Made by a program: the position numbers and the translations under genes. The notes under the pieces are model-generated. The model was given only the letters and a program-made list of their open reading frames with translations. It ran no database searches and was not told the DNA's origin. From the NCBI RefSeq assembly GCF_050948215.1, contig NW_027488978.1, positions 62,001-126,000 of the forward strand: a stretch of DNA of 64,000 nucleotides, given 5' to 3'. Positions 25,801-35,676 of the stretch are shown piece by piece; the first letter of the stretch is position 1; the number at the start of each line of letters is the position of its first letter. The DNA comes from Halictus rubicundus (taxonomy: Eukaryota > Arthropoda > Insecta > Hymenoptera > Halictidae).

Positions 25801-26012
25801 CGGTGGGCCACGACCTCTCGCTCCCGGCTGTCGTCGCTGCGGCAGCCGGTGGCGAGGAGGCGTGGAGGGGGTTCGCTTCCTTCTGCGAGCGGGTTATGCT
25901 GCGGAAGGAGGCTGCGGAACGGGATCGGGAGCGTAATCACGATCCCGGCCGAAGGGGGGGGAGGCGGCGCAGGGTACGCCCCGGGGGCGTACCCCCGTTG
26001 CGACGCCTCTGA
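22692..26012 (+). CDS. ORF2, APE endonuclease / reverse transcriptase polyprotein
   Basis: The frame is open from 22692, but conserved protein begins only near 22830 (VGTFNPTPVLQANLNH). No ATG lies between, so the true start is undetermined: it could be non-AUG initiation, stop-restart at the ORF1 end, or -1 frameshifting from ORF1. The endonuclease shows Asn of NLNH (22866), Glu of AEPY (22947), GIYISPS, GDFNAH (23208-23225), SIVDLTW (23352 onward) and SDH (23436-23444), so the catalytic set is complete. The reverse transcriptase spans about 24150-25090, with PGPDGVP, LDIANAF (catalytic Asp 24555-24557), GVPQGSVLGP and YADD (24819-24830), then the thumb region. A CX2CX8HX4C finger (CHHC...HTLEEC) lies at 25710-25763. 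The product would nick the target and prime reverse transcription from the nick. No RNase H domain is recognisable. The reading frame is uninterrupted. Confidence 0.94.
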   Translation: MCPGSQEGPRGDEREGRVWGCIRAAAADGAGGPDLPGRGLCRAHVRVGTFNPTPVLQANLNHSRAAQDLFVQAVREWGAGLAVAAEPYAIPEHPFWVGDEIGSVVIVAGSRPGSPSVSLLERGEGFVAVQWGDIAVVGIYISPSCGLDQFRGFLGGLNSCIARCSARPVLVLGDFNAHAVSWGSPRTTTRGSEVLTWAAGLDLRLINRGSTPTCVRPQGVSIVDLTWGTPSAVRRVSGWRVAEEIEIASDHTPIVMDVWPTLHARDSRPGRGDRRPRWALKRLDADAFGAAVAAATWTGPALSELAPAQGARRLREVMTAVCDTAMPRSRFAPRRAAYWWSAGIAELRRACNAARRRYGRARRRRDDEEATARLGGEYRAALGVLRRAIARAKADAWSELVGTVDSDPWGRPYKLVMNKLRAWAPPVTESMDPHLLEGVVASLFPREGGQLRRSHWEQEPLSWSAEWEVSAGELGEAMARARRVGRKAPGPDGVPGRALVLALEGGLAAELRQLYNGCLREGVFPTEWKSGRLVLLPKGGKSRDSPSGYRPICLLDEAGKLFERVLVGRLVRHLSAGGVPDLSGVQFGFREGLSTVDAIQRVRALSEACTRGGGVALAISLDIANAFNTVPWDRIMEALVFHRVPLYLRRVIGSYLSDRGIEYPGRYGMVRRGVVRGVPQGSVLGPLLWNLAYDRVLREEMPPGVSLTCYADDTLVLATGRYAKEAICLAERGAWRAVRAIRSLGLEVSVEKTRAMWFLRSARLAAPPQCWICVGEGMVKVGSQMRYLGLELDGRWRFDRHLESLAPRAERATAALGRLLPNLGGPCGRVRRLFAVVVRVLVLYGAPVWARDVLARGRSGGTRSLLRRIERRLAIGIVRGYRTISYATAMVMSGLIPLELEARVLADVHTHSRELRLRGVAPDQARLMVDELRRHARRHAAREWRDSLPGTREGERRAVRAILPVFDQWNRGWMGHRVSYRVTQVMSGHGCFGDYLCRIGRETEEACHHCGEPRDTAQHTLEECPAWGGERRALRRAVGHDLSLPAVVAAAAGGEEAWRGFASFCERVMLRKEAAERDRERNHDPGRRGGRRRRVRPGGVPPLRRL
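25972..25994 (+). other. Perfect inverted repeat at the end of ORF2
   Basis: GGGTACGCCCC and its exact complement are separated by a single G, only about 15 bases before the ORF2 stop codon. In RNA the loop would need to open a few pairs. It could belong to the 3' structure recognised by the reverse transcriptase, or simply reflect GC-rich coding sequence. Confidence 0.5.
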
Positions 26013-26150
26013 CGCGAGCGGGGACGCCCTTGATGATCTCGAGGCGGGGGATCGGATATCCCCTTACACTCGGTCACCAACGGCGTCCCCGGAGGCCGCC
26101 GGGCATCTCGAGCGGGGGCTCGGATGCTCATCGGGCGGCCTAACAGGGGG

Positions 26151-26184
26151 GAAGGCGCCACGTCGTCCGTTGCGTGGTGCCTTC
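26151..26184 (+). other. Strong 12-bp stem-loop in the 3' UTR
   Basis: GAAGGCGCCACG (26151-26162) pairs with CGTGGTGCCTTC (26173-26184) through 11 Watson-Crick pairs and one G-U pair, closing a 10-base loop. It is the best single hairpin in the 3' UTR and a good candidate for the RNA feature bound by the ORF2 protein. Confidence 0.65.
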
Positions 26185-26239
26185 GGATAGAGTAGGTACG
26201 GGAGGGGGCCGCGTCCCCCCCTGGGTGGTATGCTAAGGC

Positions 26240-26285
26240 GGGGGCACACCGGATTGACATGCGCGCGCAGAGCACGGGTGCCCCC
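26240..26285 (+). other. Second 3' UTR stem
   Basis: GGGGGCAC (26240-26247) is an exact complement of GTGCCCCC (26278-26285), leaving a 30-base loop that contains an alternating GCGCGCGC run. It is compatible with a long-loop hairpin in the transcript. Confidence 0.5.
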
Positions 26286-26361
26286 AGGAGTCTAGGGACG
26301 GACGGGGAGGAGTTAGTGGGTATACTCGGCGTTGCACCAACCAGCCGAGGAGTCCCACATA

Positions 26362-26394
26362 ACCCGGACCACCCCCCCCCGGGGGGGTTCGGGT
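26362..26394 (+). other. Terminal C-run/G-run hairpin before the poly(A) tail
   Basis: Nine C (26372-26380) run directly into seven G (26381-26387), flanked by ACCCG (26362-26366) and CGGGT (26390-26394), which also pair. It lies only about 25 bases from the tail. The homopolymer lengths are vulnerable to sequencing error. Confidence 0.5.
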
Positions 26395-26419
26395 ATCCGT
26401 AACGAGATTACCTCCTCGG

Positions 26420-26443
26420 AAAAAAAAAAAAAAAAAAAAAAAA
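26420..26443 (+). other. Poly(A) tail of the retrotransposon, 24 A
   Basis: An uninterrupted run of 24 A follows CCTCCTCGG and abuts the right target-site duplication. The last A may belong to the duplication instead. The pure, unmutated tail fits a recent insertion by target-primed reverse transcription. Confidence 0.95.
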
Positions 26444-26461
26444 TAGGATAGGGGGTTGGAT
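26443..26461. repeat. Right target-site duplication of the retrotransposon
   Basis: This is an exact copy of 20061-20079, immediately after the A tail. The sequence that follows it (AGGATAGAGG onward) matches what follows the same motif at 7121 and 1080, which confirms that this is the resumed target. Confidence 0.95.
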
Positions 26462-26810
26462 AGGATAGAGGATAGGATATGATAGAGGATAGGATAGGAT
26501 TGAGGATAGGATAGGATAGTTGATAGGATAGGATAGAGGGTAGGATAGAGGATTGGATAGGGTAGAGGATAGGATAGGATAGAGGATAGGATAAGTAAGA
26601 GGATAGGATAGGATAGATTATAGGATAGAGGAAAGGATACGATTGAGGATGGGATAGGATAGAGGATAGGATAGGATAGAGGATAGGATAGGATAGAGGA
26701 CAGGATAGGATAAAGGATTGGATACGATAGAGGATAGGATAGGATAGAGTATAGGATAGGATAGAGGATAGGATTGGATTGAGGATAGGATAGGATAGAG
26801 AATGGAATAG

Positions 26811-28640
26811 GATAGAGGATTGGATAGGACAAAGGATAGGATACGATAGAGGATAGGATTGGATAGAGGATAGGATAGGGGATTGGATAGGATAGAGGAT
26901 AGGATTGGATTGAGGATACGATAGGATAGAGGATAGAATAGGATAGAGGATAGGATAGCATAGAGGATAGGATACCATAGAGGATAGGATAGGATGGAGG
27001 ATAGGATAGGATTGAGGATAGGATAGGATAGAGAATAGGATACGATAGAAGATACAATATTATAGAGGATAGGATAGGACAGGGGATAGGATAGGGGATT
27101 GGATAGGGGATTGGATAGGATAGAGGATAGAATACGATAGAGGATAGGATAGGATAGAGGAGAGGATAGGATAGAGGAGAGGATAGGATAGAGGAGAGGA
27201 TAGGATAGAGGAGAGGATAGGATAAGGTAGAGGATAAGATAGGATAGTGGATAGGATAAGATAGAGGATAGGATGGAATAGAGGACAGGATAGGATAGAG
27301 GGTAAGATAGGATAGAGGATAGGATAGGATAGAGGATAGGATAGGATAGAAGATAGAATAGCATAGAGTATAGGATAGGATAGAGGAAAGGATTTGATTG
27401 AGGATAGCATAGAGGATTGGATAGGATAGAAGATAGGATACGATAGAGGATAGGATATGATAGAGGATAGGATAGGATAGAGGATAGGATAGGATAGTGG
27501 ATAGGATAAGATAGAGGATAGGATAGAATAGAGGACAGGATAGGATAGAGGATAAGATAGGATAGTGGATAGGATAGGATAGAGGACAGGATAGGATAGA
27601 GGATAAGGTAGGATAGGATAGGATGGAGAATAAGATAGGATACATGGTATTATAGGATAGAGGATAGGATAGGATAGAGGATAGGATAGGGGATTGGATA
27701 GGATAGAGGATAGGATTGGATTGAGGATAGGATAGGATAGAGGATAGAATAGGATAGAGGATAGGATAGCATAGAGGATAGGATAGCATAGAGGATAGGA
27801 TAGGATGGAGGATAGGATAGGATTGAGGATAGGATAGGATAGAGAATAGGATACGATAGAAGATACGATATTATAGATAATAGGATAGGACAGAGGATAG
27901 GATAGGGGATTGGATAGGATAGAGGATAGAATACGATAGAGGATAGGATAGGATAGAGGAGAGGATAGGGTAGAGGAGAGGATAGGATAACGTAGAGGAT
28001 AAGATAGGATAGTGGATAGGATAAGATAGAGGATAGGATGGAATAGAGGACAGGATAGGATAGAGGATAGGATAGAGGATAGGATAGGATAGAGTATAGG
28101 ATTGGATTGAGGATAGGATAGGATAGAGGATAGAATAGGATAGAGGATAGGATAGCATAGGGGATAGGATAGGATTGAGGATAGGATAGGATTGAGGATA
28201 GGATAGGATTGAGGATAGGATAGGATTGAGGATAGGATAGAGGATAGGATAGGATGGAGCATACGATAGAGGATAGGATAGGATGGAGCATACGATAGAG
28301 GATAGGATAGGATAGAATATAGGATTGGATTGAGGATAGGATAGGATAGAGGATAGGATAGGATTGAGGATAGGATAGGATAGTGGATAGAATAGGATAG
28401 AGCATACGATAGAGGATAGGATAGGATAGGATAGGATAGGATAGAGAATAGGATAGGATACATGGTATTATAGGGTAGAGGATAGGATAGGATAGAGGAT
28501 TGAATAGTGGATTGGATAGGATGGAGTATAGGATAGGATAGAGCATACGATAGAGGATAGGATACGATAGAGCATACTATAGAGGATAGGATAGGATAGA
28601 GGATACGTTAGGATAAGGAATAGGATAGGATAGAGGATAG
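26811..28640. repeat. Copy 1 of an 1830-bp tandem duplication
   Basis: Copy 1 matches 28641-30487 at an offset of 1830 bp, for example TATAGAGGATAGGATAGGAC at 27061 and 28891. Both copies carry the private TACCATAG and GATTTGATTG variants. It starts 368 bp to the right of the retrotransposon. Confidence 0.88.
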
Positions 28641-30487
28641 GATAGAGGATTGGATAGGACAAAGGATAGGATACGATAGAGGATAGGATTGGATAGAGGA
28701 TAGGATAGGGGATTGGATAGGATAGAGGATAGGATTGGATTGAGGATACGATAGGATAGAGGATAGAATAGGATAGAGGATAGGATAGCATAGAGGATAG
28801 GATACCATAGAGGATAGGATAGGATGGAGGATAGGATAGGATTGAGGATAGGATAGGATAGAGAATAGGATACGATAGAAGATACAATATTATAGAGGAT
28901 AGGATAGGACAGGGGATAGGATAGGGGATTGGATAGGGGATTGGATAGGATAGAGGATAGAATACGATAGAGGATAGGATAGGATAGAGGAGAGGATAGG
29001 ATAGAGGAGAGGATAGGATAGAGGAGAGGATAGGATAGAGGAGAGGATAGGATAAGGTAGAGGATAAGATAGGATAGTGGATAGGATAAGATAGAGGATA
29101 GGATGGAATAGAGGACAGGATAGGATAGAGGGTAAGATAGGATAGAGGATAGGATAGGATAGAGGATAGGATAGGATAGAAGATAGAATAGCATAGAGTA
29201 TAGGATAGGATAGAGGAAAGGATTTGATTGAGGATAGCATAGAGGATTGGATAGGATAGAAGATAGGATACGATAGAGGATAGGATATGATAGAGGATAG
29301 GATAGGATAGAGGATAGGATAGGATAGTGGATAGGATAAGATAGAGGATAGGATAGAATAGAGGACAGGATAGGATAGAGGATAAGATAGGATAGTGGAT
29401 AGGATAGGATAGAGGACAGGATAGGATAGAGGATAAGGTAGGATAGGATAGGATGGAGAATAAGATAGGATACATGGTATTATAGGATAGAGGATAGGAT
29501 AGGATAGAGGATAGGATAGGGGATTGGATAGGATAGAGGATAGGATTGGATTGAGGATAGGATAGGATAGAGGATAGAATAGGATAGAGGATAGGATAGC
29601 ATAGAGGATAGGATAGCATAGAGGATAGGATAGGATGGAGGATAGGATAGGATTGAGGATAGGATAGGATAGAGAATAGGATACGATAGAAGATACGATA
29701 TTATAGATAATAGGATAGGACAGAGGATAGGATAGGGGATTGGATAGGATAGAGGATAGAATACGATAGAGGATAGGATAGGATAGAGGAGAGGATAGGG
29801 TAGAGGAGAGGATAGGATAACGTAGAGGATAAGATAGGATAGTGGATAGGATAAGATAGAGGATAGGATGGAATAGAGGACAGGATAGGATAGAGGATAG
29901 GATAGAGGATAGGATAGGATAGAGTATAGGATTGGATTGAGGATAGGATAGGATAGAGGATAGAATAGGATAGAGGATAGGATAGCATAGGGGATAGGAT
30001 AGGATTGAGGATAGGATAGGATTGAGGATAGGATAGGATTGAGGATAGGATAGGATTGAGGATAGGATAGGATTGAGGATAGGATAGAGGATAGGATAGG
30101 ATGGAGCATACGATAGAGGATAGGATAGGATGGAGCATACGATAGAGGATAGGATAGGATAGAATATAGGATTGGATTGAGGATAGGATAGGATAGAGGA
30201 TAGGATAGGATTGAGGATAGGATAGGATAGTGGATAGAATAGGATAGAGCATACGATAGAGGATAGGATAGGATAGGATAGGATAGGATAGAGAATAGGA
30301 TAGGATACATGGTATTATAGGGTAGAGGATAGGATAGGATAGAGGATTGAATAGTGGATTGGATAGGATGGAGTATAGGATAGGATAGAGCATACGATAG
30401 AGGATAGGATACGATAGAGCATACTATAGAGGATAGGATAGGATAGAGGATACGTTAGGATAAGGAATAGGATAGGATAGAGGATAG
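28641..30487. repeat. Copy 2 of the duplication, one 17-bp unit longer
   Basis: Copy 2 is colinear with copy 1, but by the GGATACGTTA landmark (28601 in copy 1, 30448 here) the offset has grown to 1847 bp. The extra 17 bp lies in a run of GGATAGGATTGAGGATA-type units near 30000-30080, which shows gain of exactly one unit. Confidence 0.88.
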
Positions 30488-33400
30488 GATAGAGGATTGG
30501 ATAGGATAGAGGATAGGATACGATAGAGGATAGGATAGGATAGAGGATAGGATTGGATTGAGGATAGGATAAGATAGAGGATAGAATAGTATAGGGAATA
30601 GGATAGGATAGAGGAGAGGATAGGATAGAGGAGAGGATAGGATAAGGTAGAGGATAAGATAGGATAGTGGATAGGATAAGATAGAGGATAGGATGGAATA
30701 GAGGACAGGATAGGATAGAGGGTAAGATGGGATAGCGGATAGGATAGGATAGAGGATAGGATAGGATAGAAGATAGAATAGCATAGAGGATAGGATAGGA
30801 TAGAGGAAAGGATAGGATTGAGGATAGCATAGAGGATTGGATAGGATAGAAGATAGGATACGATAGAGGATAGGATACGATAGAGGATAGGATAGGATAG
30901 AGTATAGGATAGGATAGAGGATAGGATTGGATTGAGGATAGGATAGGATAGAGAATAGAATAGGATAGAGGATAGGATAGGATAGAGGATAGGATACGAT
31001 AGATGATACGATATTATAGAGGAAAGGATAGGATAGAGAAGAGCATACGATAGAGGATAGTATAGGATAGAGAATAGGATAGGATACATGGTATTATAGG
31101 GTAGAGGATAGGATAGGATAGAGGATTGGATAGGGGATTGGATAGGATAGAGGATAGGATAGGATAGAGCATTCGATAGAGGATAGGATAGGATAGAGGA
31201 TAAGATAGGATAGTGGATAGGATAAGATAGAGGATAGGATAGAATAGAGGACAGGATAGGATAGAGGATAAGATAGGATAGAGGATAGGATAGGATAGAG
31301 GATAGGATAGGTTAGAGGATAGGATAGGATTGAGGATAGGATAGAGGATAGGACACGATAAGAGGATAGGATAGGATAGAGGATAGGATAGGTTTGAGGA
31401 TAGGATAGGATAGAGAATAGGATAAGTAAGAGGATAGGATAGGATAGATTATAGGATAGAGGAAAGGATAGGATTGAGGATGGGATAGAATAGAGGATAG
31501 GATAGGATAGAGGATAGGATAGGATAGAGGACAGGACAGGATAGAGGATAGGATACGATAGAGGATAGGATAGGATAGAGGATAGGATTTGATTGAGGAT
31601 AGGAGAGGATAGAGGATAGGATAGGAGATTGGATACGATAGAGGATAGGATACGATATAGCATACGATAGAGGATAGGATACGATATAGCACACGATAGA
31701 GGATAGGATAGGATAGAGGATAGGATAGGGGGTTGGATAGGATAGAGGATAGGATATGATAGAGGATAGGATAGGATTGAGGATAGGATAGGATAGTTGA
31801 TAGGATAGGATAGAGGGTAGGATAGAGGATTGGATAGGGTAGAGGATAGGATAGGATAGAGGATAGGATAGGATAGAGGATAAGATAGGATAGTGGATAG
31901 GATAAGATAGAGGATAGGATAGAATAGAGGGCAGGATAGGATAGAGGATAGGATAGGATAGAGGATAGGATAGGATAGATGATAAGATAGGATAGAGGAT
32001 AGGATAGGATAGAGGATAGGATACGATAGAGGATAGGATATGATAGATGATAGGATTGGGTTGAGGATAGATAGGATAGAAGATAGAATAGGATAGAGGA
32101 TAGGATAGCATAGAGGATTGGATAGGATAGAGGATAGGATACGATAGAGGATAGGATAGGATAGAGGATAGGATATTATAGAGGATTGGATAGTATAGAA
32201 GATAGGATACGATAGAGGATAGGACATGATAGAGGATAGGATAGGATATGAGATTGGATAGGATATGAGATTGGATAGGATATGAGATTGGATAGGATAG
32301 AGGATAGGATAGGATAGAGGACACGGATAGGATAGAGGATAAGATAGGATAGAGGATAGGATAGGATAGAGGATAGGATAGGATGGAGGATAGGATACGG
32401 TAGAGGATAGGATATGATAGAGGACAAGATAGGATAGTGGATAGGATAAGATAGAGGATAGGATAGAATAGAGGGCAGGATAGGATAGAGGATAGGATAG
32501 GATAGAGGACAAGATAGGATAGTGGATTGGATAAGATAGAGGATAGGATAGAATAGAGGGCAGGATAGGATAGAGGATAGGATAGGATAGAGGACAGGAT
32601 AGGATAGAGGATAAGATAGGATAGAGGATCGGATAGGATAGAGGATAAGATAGGATAGTGGATAGGATAAGATAGAGGATAGGATAGGATATGAGATTGG
32701 ATAGGATATGAGATTGGATAGGATAGGATAGAGGATAAGATAGGATAGAGGATAGGATACGATAGAAGATACGATATTATAGAGGATAGGATAGGACAGA
32801 GGATAGGATAGGGGATTGGATAGGATAGAGGATAGAATACGATAGAGGATAGGATAGGATGGAGGATAGGATAGGGTAGAGGATAAGATAGGATTGTGGA
32901 TAGGATAAGATAGAGGATAGGATAGAATAGAGGACAGAATAGGATAGAGGATAGGATAGGATAGAGGATAAGATAGGATAGAGGATAGGATAGGATAGAG
33001 GATAGGATAGGATAGGGAATAAGATAGGATACATGGTATAATAGGCTAGAGGATCGGATAGGATAGAGGATTGGATAGGGGATTGGATAGGATACAGGAT
33101 AGGATAGGATAGAGGATAGGATACAGGATAGGATAGGATAGAGGATAGGATAGGATAGAGGATAGGATAGGATAGAGGATAGGATAGGATAGAGGATAGG
33201 ATAGGATACAGGATAGGATAGGATAGAGGATAGGATAGGATAGAGGATAGGATAGGATTGAGGATAGGATAGAGGATTGGATAGGATAGAAGATAGGATA
33301 CGATAGAGGATAGGACATGATAGAGGATAGGGTAGGATATGAGATTGGATAGGATATGAGATTGGATAGAATAGAGGATAGGATAGGATAGAGGATAGGA

Positions 33401-35423
33401 TAGGATACAGGATAGGATAGGATAGAGGATAGGATAGGATAGAGGATAGGATAGGATAGAGGATAGGATATGATAGAGGATAGGATAGGATAGAGAATAG
33501 GATAGGATAGAGGATAGGATACGATAGAAGATACGATATTATAGAGGAAAGGATAGGATAGAGGATAGGATAGAGCATAGGATTGGATAGAGGATACGAT
33601 AGGATAGAGGATAGGATATCATTGAGGGTAGGATAGGATAGAGGATAGGATAGGATAGCGGATAGGATAGGATAGAGGACAGGATAGGATAGAGAATAGG
33701 ATAGGATAGAGGATAGGATCGGATTGAGGATAGGATAGGATAGAGGATAGAATGGGATAGAGGATTGGATAGGATAGAGGATAGGATACGATAGAGGATA
33801 GGATAGGATAGAGGATAGGATTGGGGATTGGATAGGATAGAGGATAGGGTAGGATAGTGCATACGATAGAGGATAGGATACGATAGAGGATAGGATACGG
33901 TAGAGAATAGGATAGGATAGAGGATAGGATAGGATAGAGGGTAGGATAGAGGATTGGATAGGGTAGAGGATAGGATAGGATAAGTAAGAGGATAGGATAG
34001 GATAGATTATAGGATAGAGGAAAGGATAGGATTGAGGATGGCATACGATAGAGGATAGGATACGATATAGCATACGATAGAGGATAGGATAGGGGGTTGG
34101 ATTGGATAGAGGATAGGATATGATAGAGGATAGGATAGGATTGAGGATAGGATAGGATAGTTGATAGGATAGGATAGAGAATACTATAGAGGATAGGATA
34201 GGATAGGATAGGATAGAGGGTGGGATATGATAGAGGATAGGATAGGATTGAGGATAGGATAGGATAGTTGATAGGATAGGATAGAGGATAGAATGGGATA
34301 GAGGATTGGATAGGATAGAGGATAGGATAGGATAGCGGATAGGATAGGATAGAGGACAGGATAGGATAGAGGATAGAATAGGATAGAGGATAACATAGGA
34401 TGGAGGATAGGATAGGATAGAGGATAGGATAGGATAGAGGATAGGATAGGATAGAGGATAGGATAGAGGATAGGATGGAGGATTGGATAGGATAGAGGAT
34501 AGGATAGGATAGAGGATATGATAGGATAGAGGATAGGATTGGATAGAGGATAACATAGGATGGAGGATAGGATAGGATAGAGGATAGGATAGGATAGAGG
34601 AGAGGATAGGATAGAGGAGAAGATAGGATAAGATAGAAGATAAGATAGGTTAGTGGATAGGTTAAGATAGAGGATAGGATGGAATAGAGGACAGGATAGG
34701 ATGGAGGGTAAGATAGGATAGAGGATAGGATAGGATAGAGGATAGGATAGGATAGGATAGAGGATAGGATATGATAGAGGATAGGATAGGTTAGAGTATA
34801 GGATAGGATAGAAGATACGATATTATAGAGGAAAGGATATGATAGTGGATAGGATAGGACAGAGAATAGGATAGGGGATTGAATAGGATAGAGGATAGAA
34901 TACTATAGAGGATAGGACAGGATAGAGGATAGGATAGGATAGAGGATAAGATAGGATAGTGGATAGGATAAGATAGAGGATAGGATAGGATGAGATTGGA
35001 TAGGATATGAGATTGGATAGGATAGGATAGAGGATAAGATAGGATAGAGGATAGGATACGATAGAAGATACGATATTATAGAGGATAGGATTGGACAGAG
35101 GATAGGATAGGGGATTGGATAGGATAGAGGATAGAATACGATAGAGGATAGGATAGGATGGAGGATAGGATAGGGTAGAGGATAAGATAGGATTGTGGAT
35201 AGGATAAGATAGAGGATAGGATAGAATAGAGGACAGGATAGGATAGAGGATAGGATAGGATAGAGGATAAGATAGGATAGAGGATAGGATAGGATAGAGG
35301 ATAGGATAGGATAGGGAATAAGATAGGATACATGGTATAATAGGCTAGAGGATCGGATAGGATAGAGGATTGGATAGGGGATTGGATAGGATACAGGATA
35401 GGATAGGATAGAGGATAGGATAC

Positions 35424-35676
35424 AGGATAGGATAGGATAGAGGATAGGATAGGATAGAGGATAGGATAGGATAGAGGATAGGATAGGATAGAGGATAGGA
35501 TAGGATAGAGGATAGGATAGGATAGAGGATAGGATAGGATAGAGGATAGGATAGGATAGAGGATAGGATAGGATAGAGGATAGGATAGGATAGAGGATAG
35601 GATAGGATAGAGGATAGGATAGGATAGAGGATAGGATAGGATAGAGGATAGGATAGGATAGAGGATAGGATAGGAT
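35424..35676. repeat. Homogeneous run of the consensus 17-mer
   Basis: About fifteen consecutive identical copies of the unit occur between a TACAGG variant and an AGCGG variant. Similar pure runs occur near 38.4-38.6 kb, 41.0-41.1 kb and 47.2-47.5 kb. These define the consensus and mark recently homogenised parts of the array. Confidence 0.9.

Larger units (their letters stand above)
26013..26419 (+). other. 3' UTR of the retrotransposon
   Basis: These 407 bases between the ORF2 stop and the A tail hold no supported gene. They are rich in inverted repeats, described separately, and end CCTCCTCGG before the tail. No AATAAA polyadenylation signal is seen. In related elements the 3' UTR is the recognition site for the encoded reverse transcriptase; that role here is inferred. 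Confidence 0.85.
20080..26443 (+). mobile_element. Full-length non-LTR retrotransposon, R1 clade, inserted in the satellite
   Basis: This is a complete element of about 6.36 kb in the order 5' UTR, ORF1, ORF2, 3' UTR, poly(A). It has no terminal repeats and is bounded by a perfect 18-19 bp target-site duplication. ORF1 ends in three zinc knuckles. ORF2 has an APE-like endonuclease, a YADD reverse transcriptase and a terminal CCHC finger, without a recognisable RNase H. This combination is characteristic of the R1 clade, whose TRAS and SART members insert in TTAGG telomeric repeats and whose R1 members insert in 28S rDNA. The first bases are GGGGACCG; one or more leading G could be non-templated. 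Neither ORF contains a stop or visible frameshift, so the copy looks recent. Its high GC content contrasts sharply with the 41% GC satellite unit. The family name cannot be assigned without a database search. Confidence 0.96.

Noticed and set aside
26420..26443. Poly(A) tail as a processed pseudogene or SINE end
   Set aside because: The upstream sequence is a full autonomous element with two ORFs, not a processed host transcript.
31449..34556. A 1035-codon minus-strand open frame, and dozens of similar frames of 60-716 codons across both satellite arrays
   Set aside because: They overlap each other in all three minus-strand frames and all encode permutations of one 17-residue satellite translation. 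They exist because the unit has no stop codon in any phase. There is no domain and no independent start context.
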